From: Pseudomonas antarctica
GTDB lineage: Bacteria > Pseudomonadota > Gammaproteobacteria > Pseudomonadales > Pseudomonadaceae
NCBI RefSeq assembly: GCF_001647715.1
Contig: NZ_CP015600.1
Location: 3,658,001 to 3,722,000, forward strand
DNA: 64,000 nucleotides
Direction: 5' to 3'
Shown: piece by piece, positions 54,480 through 63,248 of the stretch
How the letters are laid out: every line of letters starts with the position of its first letter
Position numbering within the stretch: the first letter of the stretch is position 1
The notes under the pieces: model-generated
The model's input: only the letters and a program-made list of their open reading frames with translations
Databases searched by the model: none
Told to the model about the DNA's origin: nothing
Translations under genes and position numbers: made by a program

Positions 54480-55346
54480 ATGACTGATGCGCTCAAACCC
54501 CTGGATATCGACACCGTGCAGGCCTTCGTCCGGGTCGCCGACTTCGCCAGTTTCACCCGTGCCGCCGAGGCCCTCGACACGTCCCAGGCCGCCATCAGCC
54601 TCAAACTCAAGCGTCTGGAAGAACGCCTCGGTTATCGACTGCTGGAGCGCACGCCCCGCCACGTAAGGCTGTCGCCCCAGGGCGAGCAGTTCATCGTGGC
54701 CGCTCGCGCCCTGCTTAACGCCCATGAACGCGCATTGGGCGACATGGGTACCCAGCCCTCGCGGCGTCTGGTGATCGGCATCAGCGACCACGTCGCCGGG
54801 CCGGACTTGCCCACCTGGCTCGGCCGCCTCGCCGCGTACGACCCTTTGCTGATCCTCGAAATACGCATCGCCTCCTCCCGCGATCTGGTGGCCGCGTTCG
54901 ACCGCAACGAGCTGGACGCGGTGATCGTGCGCAACGAAGGCGACCGCCGGGACGGCGAAGTGTTGGCAGTGGAACGCTTTGGCTGGTTCGCTGCGCCGAC
55001 CTGGCGACACAACCCCGGCCTGCCCTTGCGCCTGGCAACCATGGCGCCGCCGTGCGGGGTCCGGCATCTGGCGGTCAGGGCGTTGGATGAGGCCCATATC
55101 GACTGGACTGAAGTGTTTGTCGGCGGTGGTGTGATGGCGGTGGGCGCGGCGGTGAGCGCCGGCTTGGGTGTCGCCGCCCTCGCCCACCGAGTGGCCCCGG
55201 CCGGGGCGGTGGACGTGAGCGAGCAATGCGGTTTGCCCGCATTGCCCGTCAGTGAAGTGGTGCTTCACAGCCGCATCAGTGACCTGCGGTCCCGCGAAAC
55301 ATTGCGCACGTTAAGCGCAACGTTTCGCGGCGTGTTGCCGCGCTGA
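54480..55346 (+). CDS. LysR-family transcriptional regulator
   Basis: This 288-residue regulator has an N-terminal winged helix (VQAFVRVADFASFTRAAEALDTSQAAISLKLKRLEERL) and an effector domain (RRLVIGISDHVAGPDLPTWLGRL...ELDAVIVRNEGDRRDGEVL). It is divergent from the DUF4865 gene. Its stop lies three bases from the end of the convergent transporter gene. Confidence 0.87.
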   Translation: MTDALKPLDIDTVQAFVRVADFASFTRAAEALDTSQAAISLKLKRLEERLGYRLLERTPRHVRLSPQGEQFIVAARALLNAHERALGDMGTQPSRRLVIGISDHVAGPDLPTWLGRLAAYDPLLILEIRIASSRDLVAAFDRNELDAVIVRNEGDRRDGEVLAVERFGWFAAPTWRHNPGLPLRLATMAPPCGVRHLAVRALDEAHIDWTEVFVGGGVMAVGAAVSAGLGVAALAHRVAPAGAVDVSEQCGLPALPVSEVVLHSRISDLRSRETLRTLSATFRGVLPR

Positions 55347-55349
55347 GGT

Positions 55350-56717
55350 TTACGCCACTGGGGCTTCTGCACTCACCGTGGCGGTGGAAGCCCGGGCCTG
55401 TAACTGTGCGGCCCCCACCGAAGGCACGACCGGGCTGCCGCTGGCGACAAAATCTTCTTTGCGCAGCGCCACCAGGGCAATCAGTGACACCACGCCGGTG
55501 GCCACGTAGAAATACCACGGCGAGGTGATATCGCCCGTCACCTTGATCAGCCAGGTAGAGATCAGCGGCGCGCTGCCGCCAAACACGGCGACCGGCACGT
55601 TGTACGCCACCGCAATGCCGGTAGAGCGAATGCGTGTCGGCAGCAGTTCGCTCATCAGCGCATACGTCGACGAGGCATACAGCCCGAACAGAATCGCCAC
55701 TGCCATCAACGGTGCGAAGAACGACGCGGCCGTTGCGGTCGGCGCCGCCTTGAACAGCCAGAACATCGCCAACGTGGCCAAGGTGCCAATCACCATCAGG
55801 AACGGCTTGCGCCCGTATTTATCGGTAAATGCGCCGCCAAACGGCATCACGAAGGCCGCCGAAAAACTGGCGACAAATACGTAGAGCAAAGTGGTACCAC
55901 TGTCGAACTTGAGGATCTTGGCCATGTAGGTCGAAGCGAAGGTCAGCACCAGGTAAAAGATCGAGCTGTGCAAGGTGATGATAAAGAACACCAGGGCGAT
56001 CGCCCGCTTCCATTGCCAGACTTCACGCAGCGGTGCGCGGGAGGTTTGGCCGGCGCGTTGCAGGGCGAGAAACTCGGGGCTGTCTTCCAGCTTGAGGCGG
56101 ATGTACATGGAGATAAAGCCCAACGGCGCGGCAATCAGGAACGGCACGCGCCAGGCCCATTCCTGCATCACGTCGGCGCCGAGGATCCAGGTCATGCCAT
56201 TGGCCACGGCGCCGCCCAGCAGCAGGCCGAGCACGGCCGTGACCATTAACCAGCAGGTCGCGAACCCGCGTCGACCCGGCCCGGCGTATTCCGAGATAAA
56301 GCTGGTAACAGTACCGATCTCACCGCCCGCCGAAAAACCCTGCACGCAGCGCACCAGGATCAGCAGGATCGGCGCCGCGATGCCCAGCGTCGCGTAGGTC
56401 GGCAACACGCCGAGCATCACCGTCGAGCCGGTCATCATCACCAGCGCCATGATCAGGGTTTTACGGCGGCCGATCTTGTCCGCCAGCGGGCCGAAGAACA
56501 GCCCACCCAAGGGCCGGATGAAAAAGCTCAGGGCGAATGCGGCAAAGCTGGCGAGCAGGCTGGTGGTGGGGTCATCGGAGACGAAAAACGCCTGGCCGAT
56601 GTACACGGCGAGAAAGCCGTAGACGCCGTAGTCGTACCACTCGATCAAGTGACCGGAAGTGGCACCGAGAAACGCACGGCGCCGCTTGCGGACCGTGTCT
56701 TGCGCTTGATTGCCCAT
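55350..56717 (-). CDS. MHS-family major facilitator transporter
   Basis: This 455-residue metabolite:proton symporter has 12 membrane spans. It starts with TSGHLIEWYDYGVYGFLAVYI and contains FFGPLADKIGRRKTL (the loop 2-3 motif) and RCVQGFSAGGEIGTV, hallmarks of the MHS group (citrate, ketoglutarate, shikimate and similar). AAGGAG precedes the ATG. It is the last of three minus-strand genes with an acyl-CoA ligase and thiolase, so it may import the acid that they process. Confidence 0.88.
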   Translation of the reverse strand: MGNQAQDTVRKRRRAFLGATSGHLIEWYDYGVYGFLAVYIGQAFFVSDDPTTSLLASFAAFALSFFIRPLGGLFFGPLADKIGRRKTLIMALVMMTGSTVMLGVLPTYATLGIAAPILLILVRCVQGFSAGGEIGTVTSFISEYAGPGRRGFATCWLMVTAVLGLLLGGAVANGMTWILGADVMQEWAWRVPFLIAAPLGFISMYIRLKLEDSPEFLALQRAGQTSRAPLREVWQWKRAIALVFFIITLHSSIFYLVLTFASTYMAKILKFDSGTTLLYVFVASFSAAFVMPFGGAFTDKYGRKPFLMVIGTLATLAMFWLFKAAPTATAASFFAPLMAVAILFGLYASSTYALMSELLPTRIRSTGIAVAYNVPVAVFGGSAPLISTWLIKVTGDITSPWYFYVATGVVSLIALVALRKEDFVASGSPVVPSVGAAQLQARASTATVSAEAPVA

Positions 56718-56760
56718 CGAAGGGACTCCTTGTCTGATGATCTGTCCATGAACAGCGGGT

Positions 56761-58296
56761 CTAGGGAAGCGCGGCGATACTCGCTGCTTTCAACCACTGC
56801 CGCAAGTCGGTCTTGAGGATTTTGCCGTAGCTGTTTTTCGGCAACTCGTCGCGGAACACGTATTTCTTCGGCTTCTTGAACGAGGCCATGCGCTCGACAA
56901 ACCACGCGGTGAGCCGGGCATCGTCAAGCGTCTGCCCGTTGCGCGTGACCACAAAAGCCACCACCGATTCGCCCCATTGCGCATCCGGCTCACCCACCAC
57001 ACACACCTCGAACACCTCGGGATGCTGCGCCAACACTTCCTCGACTTCGCGCGGGTACACGTTGCTGCCGCCGGTGATGATCACGTCCTTGGAGCGGTCC
57101 GTCAGGGTCAGGTAGCCGGCCGGGTCGAGAAAGCCGATATCGCCGGTCATCAGCCAGCCATCGACCAGGGTCTGGCGGGTGGCTTCTGGGTTGCGCCAGT
57201 AGCCTTGCATCACCGTGGCACCGCGCACTGCAATCTCGCCGCGCTCCCCCGTCGGCACCGGCTGGTGCTGCGCGTCGAGAATGCGGATTTCGACACAAGC
57301 GTGCGCCTGGCCGACAGAGGCGGCCAGGGTTGACCAACCCTCGCGTTGGCGGTCGGCGATCAGCGCGCGGGGCAACACGCTGATGGTCATCGGGCTCTCG
57401 CCCTGGCCGTAGATTTGCACCAGGCGCGGGCCAAACGTATCGACGGCCGCGCACAGGTCAGCCAGGTACATCGGGCCGCCGCCGTAGACGATGGTCTTGA
57501 TGCCTGCGCCGCCATAACCCTGGCGCTGCGCCTGTTCGACCATGCGCTTGACCATGGTCGGCGCGGCAAACAGCGATACATCGCCCAACTCGACGGCCAA
57601 CCCGAACAGCTCGGCCGCATCAAAACCGTGGGACGCAGGCACCACATGCCGCGCGCCACAACGCACATGAATAAAGTTGTAGAGCCCGGCACCGTGGGAC
57701 ATTGGCGCGGCATACACCACGGCGTCAGCGGCGCTGACCGGGTCGACATCCGTGGCATAACACAGCGACATGGCAACCAGATTGCCATGACTCAGCATCA
57801 CCCCCTTGGAACGCCCGGTGGTGCCGGAGGTGTAGAACAGCCAGGCGAGGTCCTTATCCTCACGTGCCACCGGCTGCTCCAGCGTCGGCCAACCGCGGGT
57901 CGGCGGCAGCGTGTGGCCGTCCAGCTCCTTACAGCGCTGAGGCAAGTCCCGTGATGACGAAAACACCCGGCCGCCGTCGGTAAAGATCAGGCGCGCCTGG
58001 GCGTTATCGGCAATCCAGGCCGCTTCGCTCGGATGCAGCTTGGCGTTGATCGGCACGACCACCCCGCCCAGCCACCAGATGGCGTAGAGCAATTCCAGGT
58101 AGTCACAGCTGTTCTTCATCAGCACCGCGACGGCATCCCCCGCCGTCACGCCGTGCTGGTCCACCAGGTGCGCGGCGCGTTGACGAACATGGGCCGCAAA
58201 GGTGGCGTAATCGGCGATTTGCCGGGTGCCTTCGAACAACGCCGGGCGTTGCGGATCACGGCGCTGGGTATCGTGCAGCCAGTTGGCAATGTTCAT
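56761..58296 (-). CDS. Class I acyl-CoA synthetase (AMP-forming)
   Basis: This 511-residue adenylate-forming ligase has the P-loop FYTSGTTGRSKGVMLSHGN (about 172-190), a nucleotide motif VQIYGQGESP, the hinge region TGDIGFLDPAGYLTLTDRSKDVIITGG, and the catalytic Lys near the C-terminus (KNSYGKILKTDLR). It activates a carboxylic acid to the CoA thioester. AGGTG precedes the ATG. It follows the thiolase gene after three bases. Confidence 0.9.
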   Translation of the reverse strand: MNIANWLHDTQRRDPQRPALFEGTRQIADYATFAAHVRQRAAHLVDQHGVTAGDAVAVLMKNSCDYLELLYAIWWLGGVVVPINAKLHPSEAAWIADNAQARLIFTDGGRVFSSSRDLPQRCKELDGHTLPPTRGWPTLEQPVAREDKDLAWLFYTSGTTGRSKGVMLSHGNLVAMSLCYATDVDPVSAADAVVYAAPMSHGAGLYNFIHVRCGARHVVPASHGFDAAELFGLAVELGDVSLFAAPTMVKRMVEQAQRQGYGGAGIKTIVYGGGPMYLADLCAAVDTFGPRLVQIYGQGESPMTISVLPRALIADRQREGWSTLAASVGQAHACVEIRILDAQHQPVPTGERGEIAVRGATVMQGYWRNPEATRQTLVDGWLMTGDIGFLDPAGYLTLTDRSKDVIITGGSNVYPREVEEVLAQHPEVFEVCVVGEPDAQWGESVVAFVVTRNGQTLDDARLTAWFVERMASFKKPKKYVFRDELPKNSYGKILKTDLRQWLKAASIAALP

Positions 58297-58299
58297 GGC

Positions 58300-59478
58300 T
58301 CAGCACCTGCGTGCGTGCAGGACCGAGGCGTAGTTGGCCACCGCCATGCCGCCCATGTTGAACACCAGGCCAAACTCCGGGTCAGGCACCGCCAGGCCAA
58401 TCGGCTCACCGGTCAATTGCCGAAACGCCAGGGCATGCATCGACACCCCCGTGGCGCCCACCGGATGCCCTTTGGCCTTGAGCCCACCGGAAAGATTCAC
58501 CGGCAGCCGCCCACCGGCGCGCACCACGCCGCTGTCGAGCACGCGATGGCCCTCGCCTTTGGGCGCCAGGCCCATGGCTTCGTAGATCAGCAGTTCGGCG
58601 ATGGTGAAGCAGTCATGCACCTCGGCGAAACTCAAGTCGGCCAGGGTGATATTCGCGCCGCGCAATGCCGTGTGGATCGCCCTTTGCGGGCCCTCAAAGG
58701 CCAGGATGTCGCGCTGGGCGATGGGCAGGCAGTCATTGACCTGAGTCATCGTGCAGATCTGTACATCGCGGCGAAACGCCCGCGCGCGCTTGGGCGAGGC
58801 CAGAATGATCGCGGCGGCGCCGTCGCTGATCAGTGAGCAATCGGTCAGGCGCAATGACTCGGCCACAAACGGGTTGCTCTTGGACACGTTGTTACAGTGT
58901 TCGAAGTCCATCACCCGGTGCATCTGCGCCAACGGGTTGGCCATGGCATTGGAGTGGTTCTTGGTGGCGATGGCCGCCATCGAGCCCAGCGGGCAATGGT
59001 AGCGCTCGGCATATTGCCGGGCAGCCCGACCGAACAGTTGCGGGAAACTCATGCCGGCTTCGGCCGGGTCGTTCTGATAGCCGGCGCCGGCCAAGGCTTG
59101 GGTGACCTCGGCGGTGGAGGTGTGGGTCATCTTTTCGGCGCCCACCACCAACACCAGTTCCGCGCTGCCGGACAGGATCGCATTGATCCCGGCCTGGATC
59201 GCCGCCGAGCCGGACGCGCAGGCGTTTTCACAGCGGGTGGCCGGTTTGAAGCGCAGGCCGGGGTCGGCCTGCAACAACAGCGAAGAGGCGAACCCGTCAG
59301 GCACCAGCCCCGAGTTGAAGTGGCCCAGGAACAACGCATCGATTTCTGACGCGTCAATCGCCGCATCCGTGAGGGCTTCGCGGGTGACCTGCACGATCAG
59401 GTCTTCAAGGGTGGTGCCTTCCAGGCGACCAAAACGCGAATGACCGGCGGCAACAATGGAGACGCAATCAGCAGGCAT
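58300..59478 (-). CDS. SCP2-type thiolase / acetyl-CoA acetyltransferase-like
   Basis: This 392-residue enzyme has catalytic Cys in RCENACASGSAAIQ (about residue 88), the EVHDCFT motif that replaces HEAFA in SCP2 thiolases, and SGGLKAKGHPVGATG with catalytic His near the C-terminus. The start MPADCVS at 59478 is chosen because it fits the family; the upstream ribosome site is weak. It is the first gene of the operon with the ligase and transporter. A DUF35 partner often found beside such thiolases is absent here. Confidence 0.88.
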   Translation of the reverse strand: MPADCVSIVAAGHSRFGRLEGTTLEDLIVQVTREALTDAAIDASEIDALFLGHFNSGLVPDGFASSLLLQADPGLRFKPATRCENACASGSAAIQAGINAILSGSAELVLVVGAEKMTHTSTAEVTQALAGAGYQNDPAEAGMSFPQLFGRAARQYAERYHCPLGSMAAIATKNHSNAMANPLAQMHRVMDFEHCNNVSKSNPFVAESLRLTDCSLISDGAAAIILASPKRARAFRRDVQICTMTQVNDCLPIAQRDILAFEGPQRAIHTALRGANITLADLSFAEVHDCFTIAELLIYEAMGLAPKGEGHRVLDSGVVRAGGRLPVNLSGGLKAKGHPVGATGVSMHALAFRQLTGEPIGLAVPDPEFGLVFNMGGMAVANYASVLHARRC

Positions 59479-59552
59479 AATCAATTTCTTCTGTTCTTGA
59501 TACGGACATTCCTTACAATGACCCACCACTGGGCCGGCGCCAATTCGTGTAA

Positions 59553-59572
59553 CTACTTACATGGATAAGTAG
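59553..59572. promoter_or_regulatory. 20-base dyad CTACTTA-N6-TAAGTAG
   Basis: Perfect seven-base arms lie in the divergent promoter region, 36 bases before the PAS-LuxR start and 75 before the thiolase start. Dyads of this size are usual for LuxR-type regulators. It is the likely site for the adjacent regulator. Confidence 0.55.
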
Positions 59573-59607
59573 CCCGAGGTGAGAAAAACAACGAGGCAGG
59601 ATGCCTA

Positions 59608-60180
59608 ATGACTGTGTTTGCACAACAACTCCAAGATATCGGGCGCCTGGCGTTCCAGCTGTCCCCCGCACCGCAACTGGTCACCAGCAACCGTGTGATC
59701 GTCGACTGCAATGAAGCCTTCCTGCAGTTGTTCGGCTATTCGCGCGACGCGTTGGTCAACCAACTGACCCTGCTGATCTACCCCTCCCAGGCTGACTACC
59801 ACGCCATCGGCAAGCGCAGCCACGATTGGTTGCTGGACAGTGAAAACGGCCGCTACTCCGACGAACGTTTCATGCAGCACAAAAGCGGCGAAGTGTTCTG
59901 GGCCAAGTCCCACGGCTACACGCTCACGCCCAAAGACCCGTTCAAGCTGATGATCTGGCACTTCGAACGCCTCGATCGCACCCACCAGGGCACCGGTGAC
60001 CTCACGCCCCGGGAGCGGGAAATTGCCATGCACATCGTCAACGGCCTCAAGTCCAAGGAAATCGCCCTGCGCCTGGCAATCTCCCACCGCACGGTGGAAG
60101 TGCATCGGGCGCGGTTGATGAGGAAGTTGCAGGCCAAGACGGTGGTGGAGTTGGTGTCGAAAATTATTATGGTGGCGTGA
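59608..60180 (+). CDS. PAS-domain LuxR-type transcriptional regulator
   Basis: This 190-residue protein has an N-terminal PAS domain (VIVDCNEAFLQLFGYSRDALVNQ...FMQHKSGEVFWAKS, about 30-115) and a C-terminal LuxR helix-turn-helix (LTPREREIAMHIVNGLKSKEIALRL, SHRTVEVHRARLMRKL, about 132-180). There is no receiver domain, so it is probably a one-component sensor. It is divergent from the thiolase/ligase/transporter operon. Its stop abuts a CoA-transferase relic. Confidence 0.86.
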   Translation: MTVFAQQLQDIGRLAFQLSPAPQLVTSNRVIVDCNEAFLQLFGYSRDALVNQLTLLIYPSQADYHAIGKRSHDWLLDSENGRYSDERFMQHKSGEVFWAKSHGYTLTPKDPFKLMIWHFERLDRTHQGTGDLTPREREIAMHIVNGLKSKEIALRLAISHRTVEVHRARLMRKLQAKTVVELVSKIIMVA

Positions 60181-60326
60181 CGCGGCCACCGCCGTTGCCC
60201 GGCGCACACAGCATCGAGGTATTGCGCGAAGCGGGCTTTGAGCCGGCGTCCATACAGAGCCTGCTCAAGGCCAACGTGCTCGTGCAGGCCAGCCCATCCG
60301 AATGTTCAGCAGGAACCGCATCATGA
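60177..60326 (+). pseudogene. 3' remnant of a CaiB/BaiF-type CoA transferase gene
   Basis: Immediately after the PAS-LuxR stop, another frame reads TRPPPLPGAHSIEVLREAGF, then EPASIQSLLKANVLV, and ends at TGA overlapping the next ATG. RPPPxLGxHxxEVLRExG followed by I..L...GV is the C-terminus of formyl-CoA/CaiB-type transferases. The first about 350 residues are missing. The surviving tail keeps the ATGA coupling to the enoyl-CoA hydratase-like gene. Confidence 0.6.
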
Positions 60327-61105
60327 CTGCCACAGTGACGCTCAACCTTATCGACACGCGCATCGCACGCCTGACCTTCAGCAACCCCACTCAGCGCAAT
60401 GCCCTCAGTGCGCACTTGCTCGACAGCCTGGATGAAAGCCTGGTCACCCTCGCCGCCCAGCGCATCGGCGTGGTGATTCTCGGTGCCGACGTCGGCCAGA
60501 CAGTGTGGAGCGCCGGCCATGATATTGGCGAAGTGGCCCGCGACCGCGACCCCGTTGCCTATGGCAAACCGCTGGAGCAAGTACTGCGGCGAATCCGCGC
60601 CTACCCCGGCGTGGTGATCGCGGCGATTTCGGGCTCGGCCTGGGGCGGCGCCGTCGACCTGGCCATGAGCTGCGACATGGTGGTGGCCGACCACAGCGCC
60701 AGCTTCGCCATGACCCCGGCCAACATCGGCTTGCCCTATACCACCAGCGGCCTGCTGCGGTTCTTCAACAACCTGCCGATTCACGTGCTCAAGGAACTGT
60801 TCTTCTGCGCGCAGAAACTCGACGCCGAACGCGCCGAACGCTTTGGCGTGATCAACCGCCTGGTACCCACCGAGGCCCTGGAAGCCACCGCCCTGGAAAT
60901 CGCCCAAGGCATCGCCGCCAAGGCGCCGTTGGCGATTCAGGCGGTGAAGGAGCAATTGCGCATTCTCGAAGACCTGCAACCCATGCCCGTGCAGGCCATG
61001 GAGCAGATCGCCGAACTGCGCCGCCAGGCCTGCGCCAGTGCAGATTTTGGTGAAGGGCTGGCAGCATTTGCCGAACGTCGCCCACCGGCGTTTGAAGGGC
61101 GTTGA
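60323..61105 (+). CDS. scpB: Methylmalonyl-CoA decarboxylase-like crotonase ScpB
   Basis: This 260-residue crotonase-fold protein contains SGSAWGGAVDLAMSCDMVVA, SFAMTPANIGLPYTTSGL and HVLKELFFCAQKLDAERA, and closely parallels E. coli ScpB (methylmalonyl-CoA to propionyl-CoA). Other acyl-CoA substrates are possible. AGGAA lies upstream of the ATG at 60323. The preceding CoA-transferase remnant shows that it once followed a transferase gene. Confidence 0.82.
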   Translation: MTATVTLNLIDTRIARLTFSNPTQRNALSAHLLDSLDESLVTLAAQRIGVVILGADVGQTVWSAGHDIGEVARDRDPVAYGKPLEQVLRRIRAYPGVVIAAISGSAWGGAVDLAMSCDMVVADHSASFAMTPANIGLPYTTSGLLRFFNNLPIHVLKELFFCAQKLDAERAERFGVINRLVPTEALEATALEIAQGIAAKAPLAIQAVKEQLRILEDLQPMPVQAMEQIAELRRQACASADFGEGLAAFAERRPPAFEGR

Positions 61106-61132
61106 CAGTTTTTTCATATTTGATCGTCTAGG

Positions 61133-61296
61133 ATGCTGCGCTTCGTTGGGGAGTAACCGGCTTCTGACCCGTGCAGAAGCGTTCGTATCAACATATTCGG
61201 CAACCTGCCGTGGTACGAACACCGTTGAGGTTGGTGAGACCAGCGACACATCCATGCCTAACGTCGGGCGTGTGGTTGTGTCGTTGACTCATACAG
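61133..61296 (+). promoter_or_regulatory. Manganese-sensing yybP-ykoY (mntP leader) riboswitch
   Basis: The leader contains TGGGGAGTAACCGG near 61147 and a second conserved part GGTGAGACC near 61230, followed by a long pairing region. These are the hallmarks of the yybP-ykoY RNA, which binds Mn2+ and switches on manganese exporters. It ends about 20 bases before the mntP GTG. Boundaries are approximate. Confidence 0.8.
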
Positions 61297-61315
61297 CCCG
61301 ACTGGAAGCCTTACC

Positions 61316-61879
61316 GTGAACCCCATTTCCCTCATTCTTCTCGCCCTTGCCATGTCCACGGACGCCTTTGCGGCGGCCATCGGCAAAGGCTCCAGCCTGC
61401 ACAAACCACGCCTGACCGAAGCCCTGCGCGCCGGCTTGATCTTTGGCGTGATCGAAGCCATCACGCCGATGATCGGCTGGGCTATCGGCCATGCCGCCAC
61501 GCGCTGGGTAGAAAGCTGGGACCACTGGATCGCCTTTACCCTGCTGGTCGCGCTGGGCTTGCACATGATCTACAACGGGCTCAAGCCGGATGATGACGAG
61601 GTTGAAAAACCCACTCAGCATTCGTTCATGATCCTCGCCGTGACGGCATTTGCGACCAGCATCGACGCAATGGCGGTGGGCGTGGGCCTGGCATTTGTCG
61701 ACGTGAATATTCTGCTGGCTTCAGCGGCGATAGGCCTTGCGACCATGACCATGGTGACCCTCGGCATGATGCTCGGTCGGGTGCTGGGGACGGTGGTCGG
61801 CAAGCGCGCCGAGATGGTCGGTGGCGTGGTGCTGATGCTGGTGGGTGCGACGATTTTGTATGAGCACTTGTCGGCTTAA
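61316..61879 (+). CDS. mntP: Manganese efflux pump MntP
   Basis: This 187-residue inner-membrane protein with six hydrophobic segments exports Mn2+. The conserved acidic motifs are [13 protein letters not shown] near the N-terminus and [11 protein letters not shown] near residue 115. The start is a GTG at 61316 with GGAAG upstream. The riboswitch in its leader explains regulation by Mn. With mntH in the same window, both arms of manganese balance are present. Confidence 0.92.
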   Translation: MNPISLILLALAMSTDAFAAAIGKGSSLHKPRLTEALRAGLIFGVIEAITPMIGWAIGHAATRWVESWDHWIAFTLLVALGLHMIYNGLKPDDDEVEKPTQHSFMILAVTAFATSIDAMAVGVGLAFVDVNILLASAAIGLATMTMVTLGMMLGRVLGTVVGKRAEMVGGVVLMLVGATILYEHLSA

Positions 61880-61912
61880 AAAACCAAACACCAAAATGGC
61901 GGATAGCTTTAT

Positions 61913-61998
61913 GTGGGAGCCGGGCTTGCCCGCGATGTGATCACCTCGATGCAACTGAATGACCGAGGTGCCTGTATCGCAGGCAAGCCAGCTCCCAC
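61913..61998. repeat. REPIN downstream of mntP
   Basis: The left arm GTGGGAGCCGGGCTTGCCCGC carries an extra C; the right arm GCAGGCAAGCCAGCTCCCAC ends at 61998. It lies between the convergent mntP and alcohol dehydrogenase genes. Confidence 0.87.
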
Positions 61999-62033
61999 AA
62001 AAAGCAATGTGCTGCTGTGAATAGACGGCTCTA

Positions 62034-63101
62034 TCAAGCCGCGTGGCTTTCCTTCTTCAAACTCTCCATATCAATCACGAAGCGATACTTCACATCGCCC
62101 TTGAGCATCCGCTCATACGCCTCATTGATGCCCTGGATATCGATCATCTCGATGTCCGAGACAATCTTGTGCTTGGCGCAGAAATCCAGCATGTCCTGGG
62201 TTTCCTGGATACCACCGATCAACGAGCCGGCGAGGCTGCGGCGCTTGAAGATCAGGTTGAATACCGTAGGCGACGGGTGCGGGCTGTCGGGGGCGCCGAC
62301 CAGAGTCATGGTGCCGTCACGCTTGAGCAGGTTGAGGAAAGGATCAAGGTTATGCGGCGCGGCAACCGTGTTGAGGATGAAGTCCAGGCTGTTGACGACC
62401 TTGGCCATTTCGTCGGGGTTCTTCGACACCACGACCTGGTCGGCGCCCAGGCGCAGGCCATCTTCGCGTTTGTTCGGTGAGGTGGTGAACAGCGTGACAT
62501 GGGCACCCATGGCATGCGCGATCTTCACCGCCATATGCCCCAGCCCGCCGAGGCCGACCACGCCGACTTTTTTGCCGGGGCCCACCTTCCAATGGTGCAA
62601 CGGCGAGTAGGTGGTGATGCCGGCGCACAGCAGCGGCGCCACCGCCGCCAGGTTGGCATCGTCATGGGAGATGCGCAGGACGAACTTCTCCTTGACCACG
62701 ATAGTGTCCGAGTAGCCTCCGAACGTGTTTTCCCCACCAAACACCGGGCCGTTGTAGGTGCCGGTAAAACCGTTCTCGCAGTATTGCTCCTCGCCTTCGG
62801 CGCAGGAGGCGCAGTGCTGGCAGCTATCGACCATACAACCGACGCCGGCCAGGTCACCCACCTTGAATTTCGTCACGTTGGCACCGACCGCTGTCACGCG
62901 GCCGACAATCTCATGGCCGGGCACCGACGGGTACAAGGTGTTGTGCCACTCATTGCGCGCGGTGTGCAGGTCGGAGTGGCATACGCCGCAGTAGAGGATA
63001 TCGATCTGGACGTCATCCGCCCCTGGCGCACGGCGCTCAAAGGTAAAGGGTTTGAGCGCATCCTTGGAATCCCGAGCGGCGTAGCTGTAAGTCTTGGCCA
63101 T
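62034..63101 (-). CDS. Zinc-dependent NAD(P) alcohol/aldehyde dehydrogenase (YahK-like)
   Basis: This 355-residue medium-chain dehydrogenase has catalytic zinc ligands in YCGVCHSDLH and PGHEIVG, four structural-zinc Cys in CQHCASCAEGEEQYC, and a nucleotide fold VGVVGLGGLGHMAVK (about 180-194). It resembles cinnamyl-alcohol-dehydrogenase-like aldehyde reductases such as YahK. The ATG at 63101 has AGGTG upstream and is preferred over the in-frame GTG three codons earlier. No partner genes are evident. Confidence 0.9.
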   Translation of the reverse strand: MAKTYSYAARDSKDALKPFTFERRAPGADDVQIDILYCGVCHSDLHTARNEWHNTLYPSVPGHEIVGRVTAVGANVTKFKVGDLAGVGCMVDSCQHCASCAEGEEQYCENGFTGTYNGPVFGGENTFGGYSDTIVVKEKFVLRISHDDANLAAVAPLLCAGITTYSPLHHWKVGPGKKVGVVGLGGLGHMAVKIAHAMGAHVTLFTTSPNKREDGLRLGADQVVVSKNPDEMAKVVNSLDFILNTVAAPHNLDPFLNLLKRDGTMTLVGAPDSPHPSPTVFNLIFKRRSLAGSLIGGIQETQDMLDFCAKHKIVSDIEMIDIQGINEAYERMLKGDVKYRFVIDMESLKKESHAA

Positions 63102-63248
63102 TTGGTTCACCTGTTGAACTGACGGTAGAGATCAGTGGACCAATATAGACGCTGAACCGTTCAACCGAGCACATCCGTACAAGCCCTTCGTCCGGTTTAA
63201 CGCAATAGTGAGGCTGACATTCCCCCCCCGACACGCGAGGCGTTTTCC

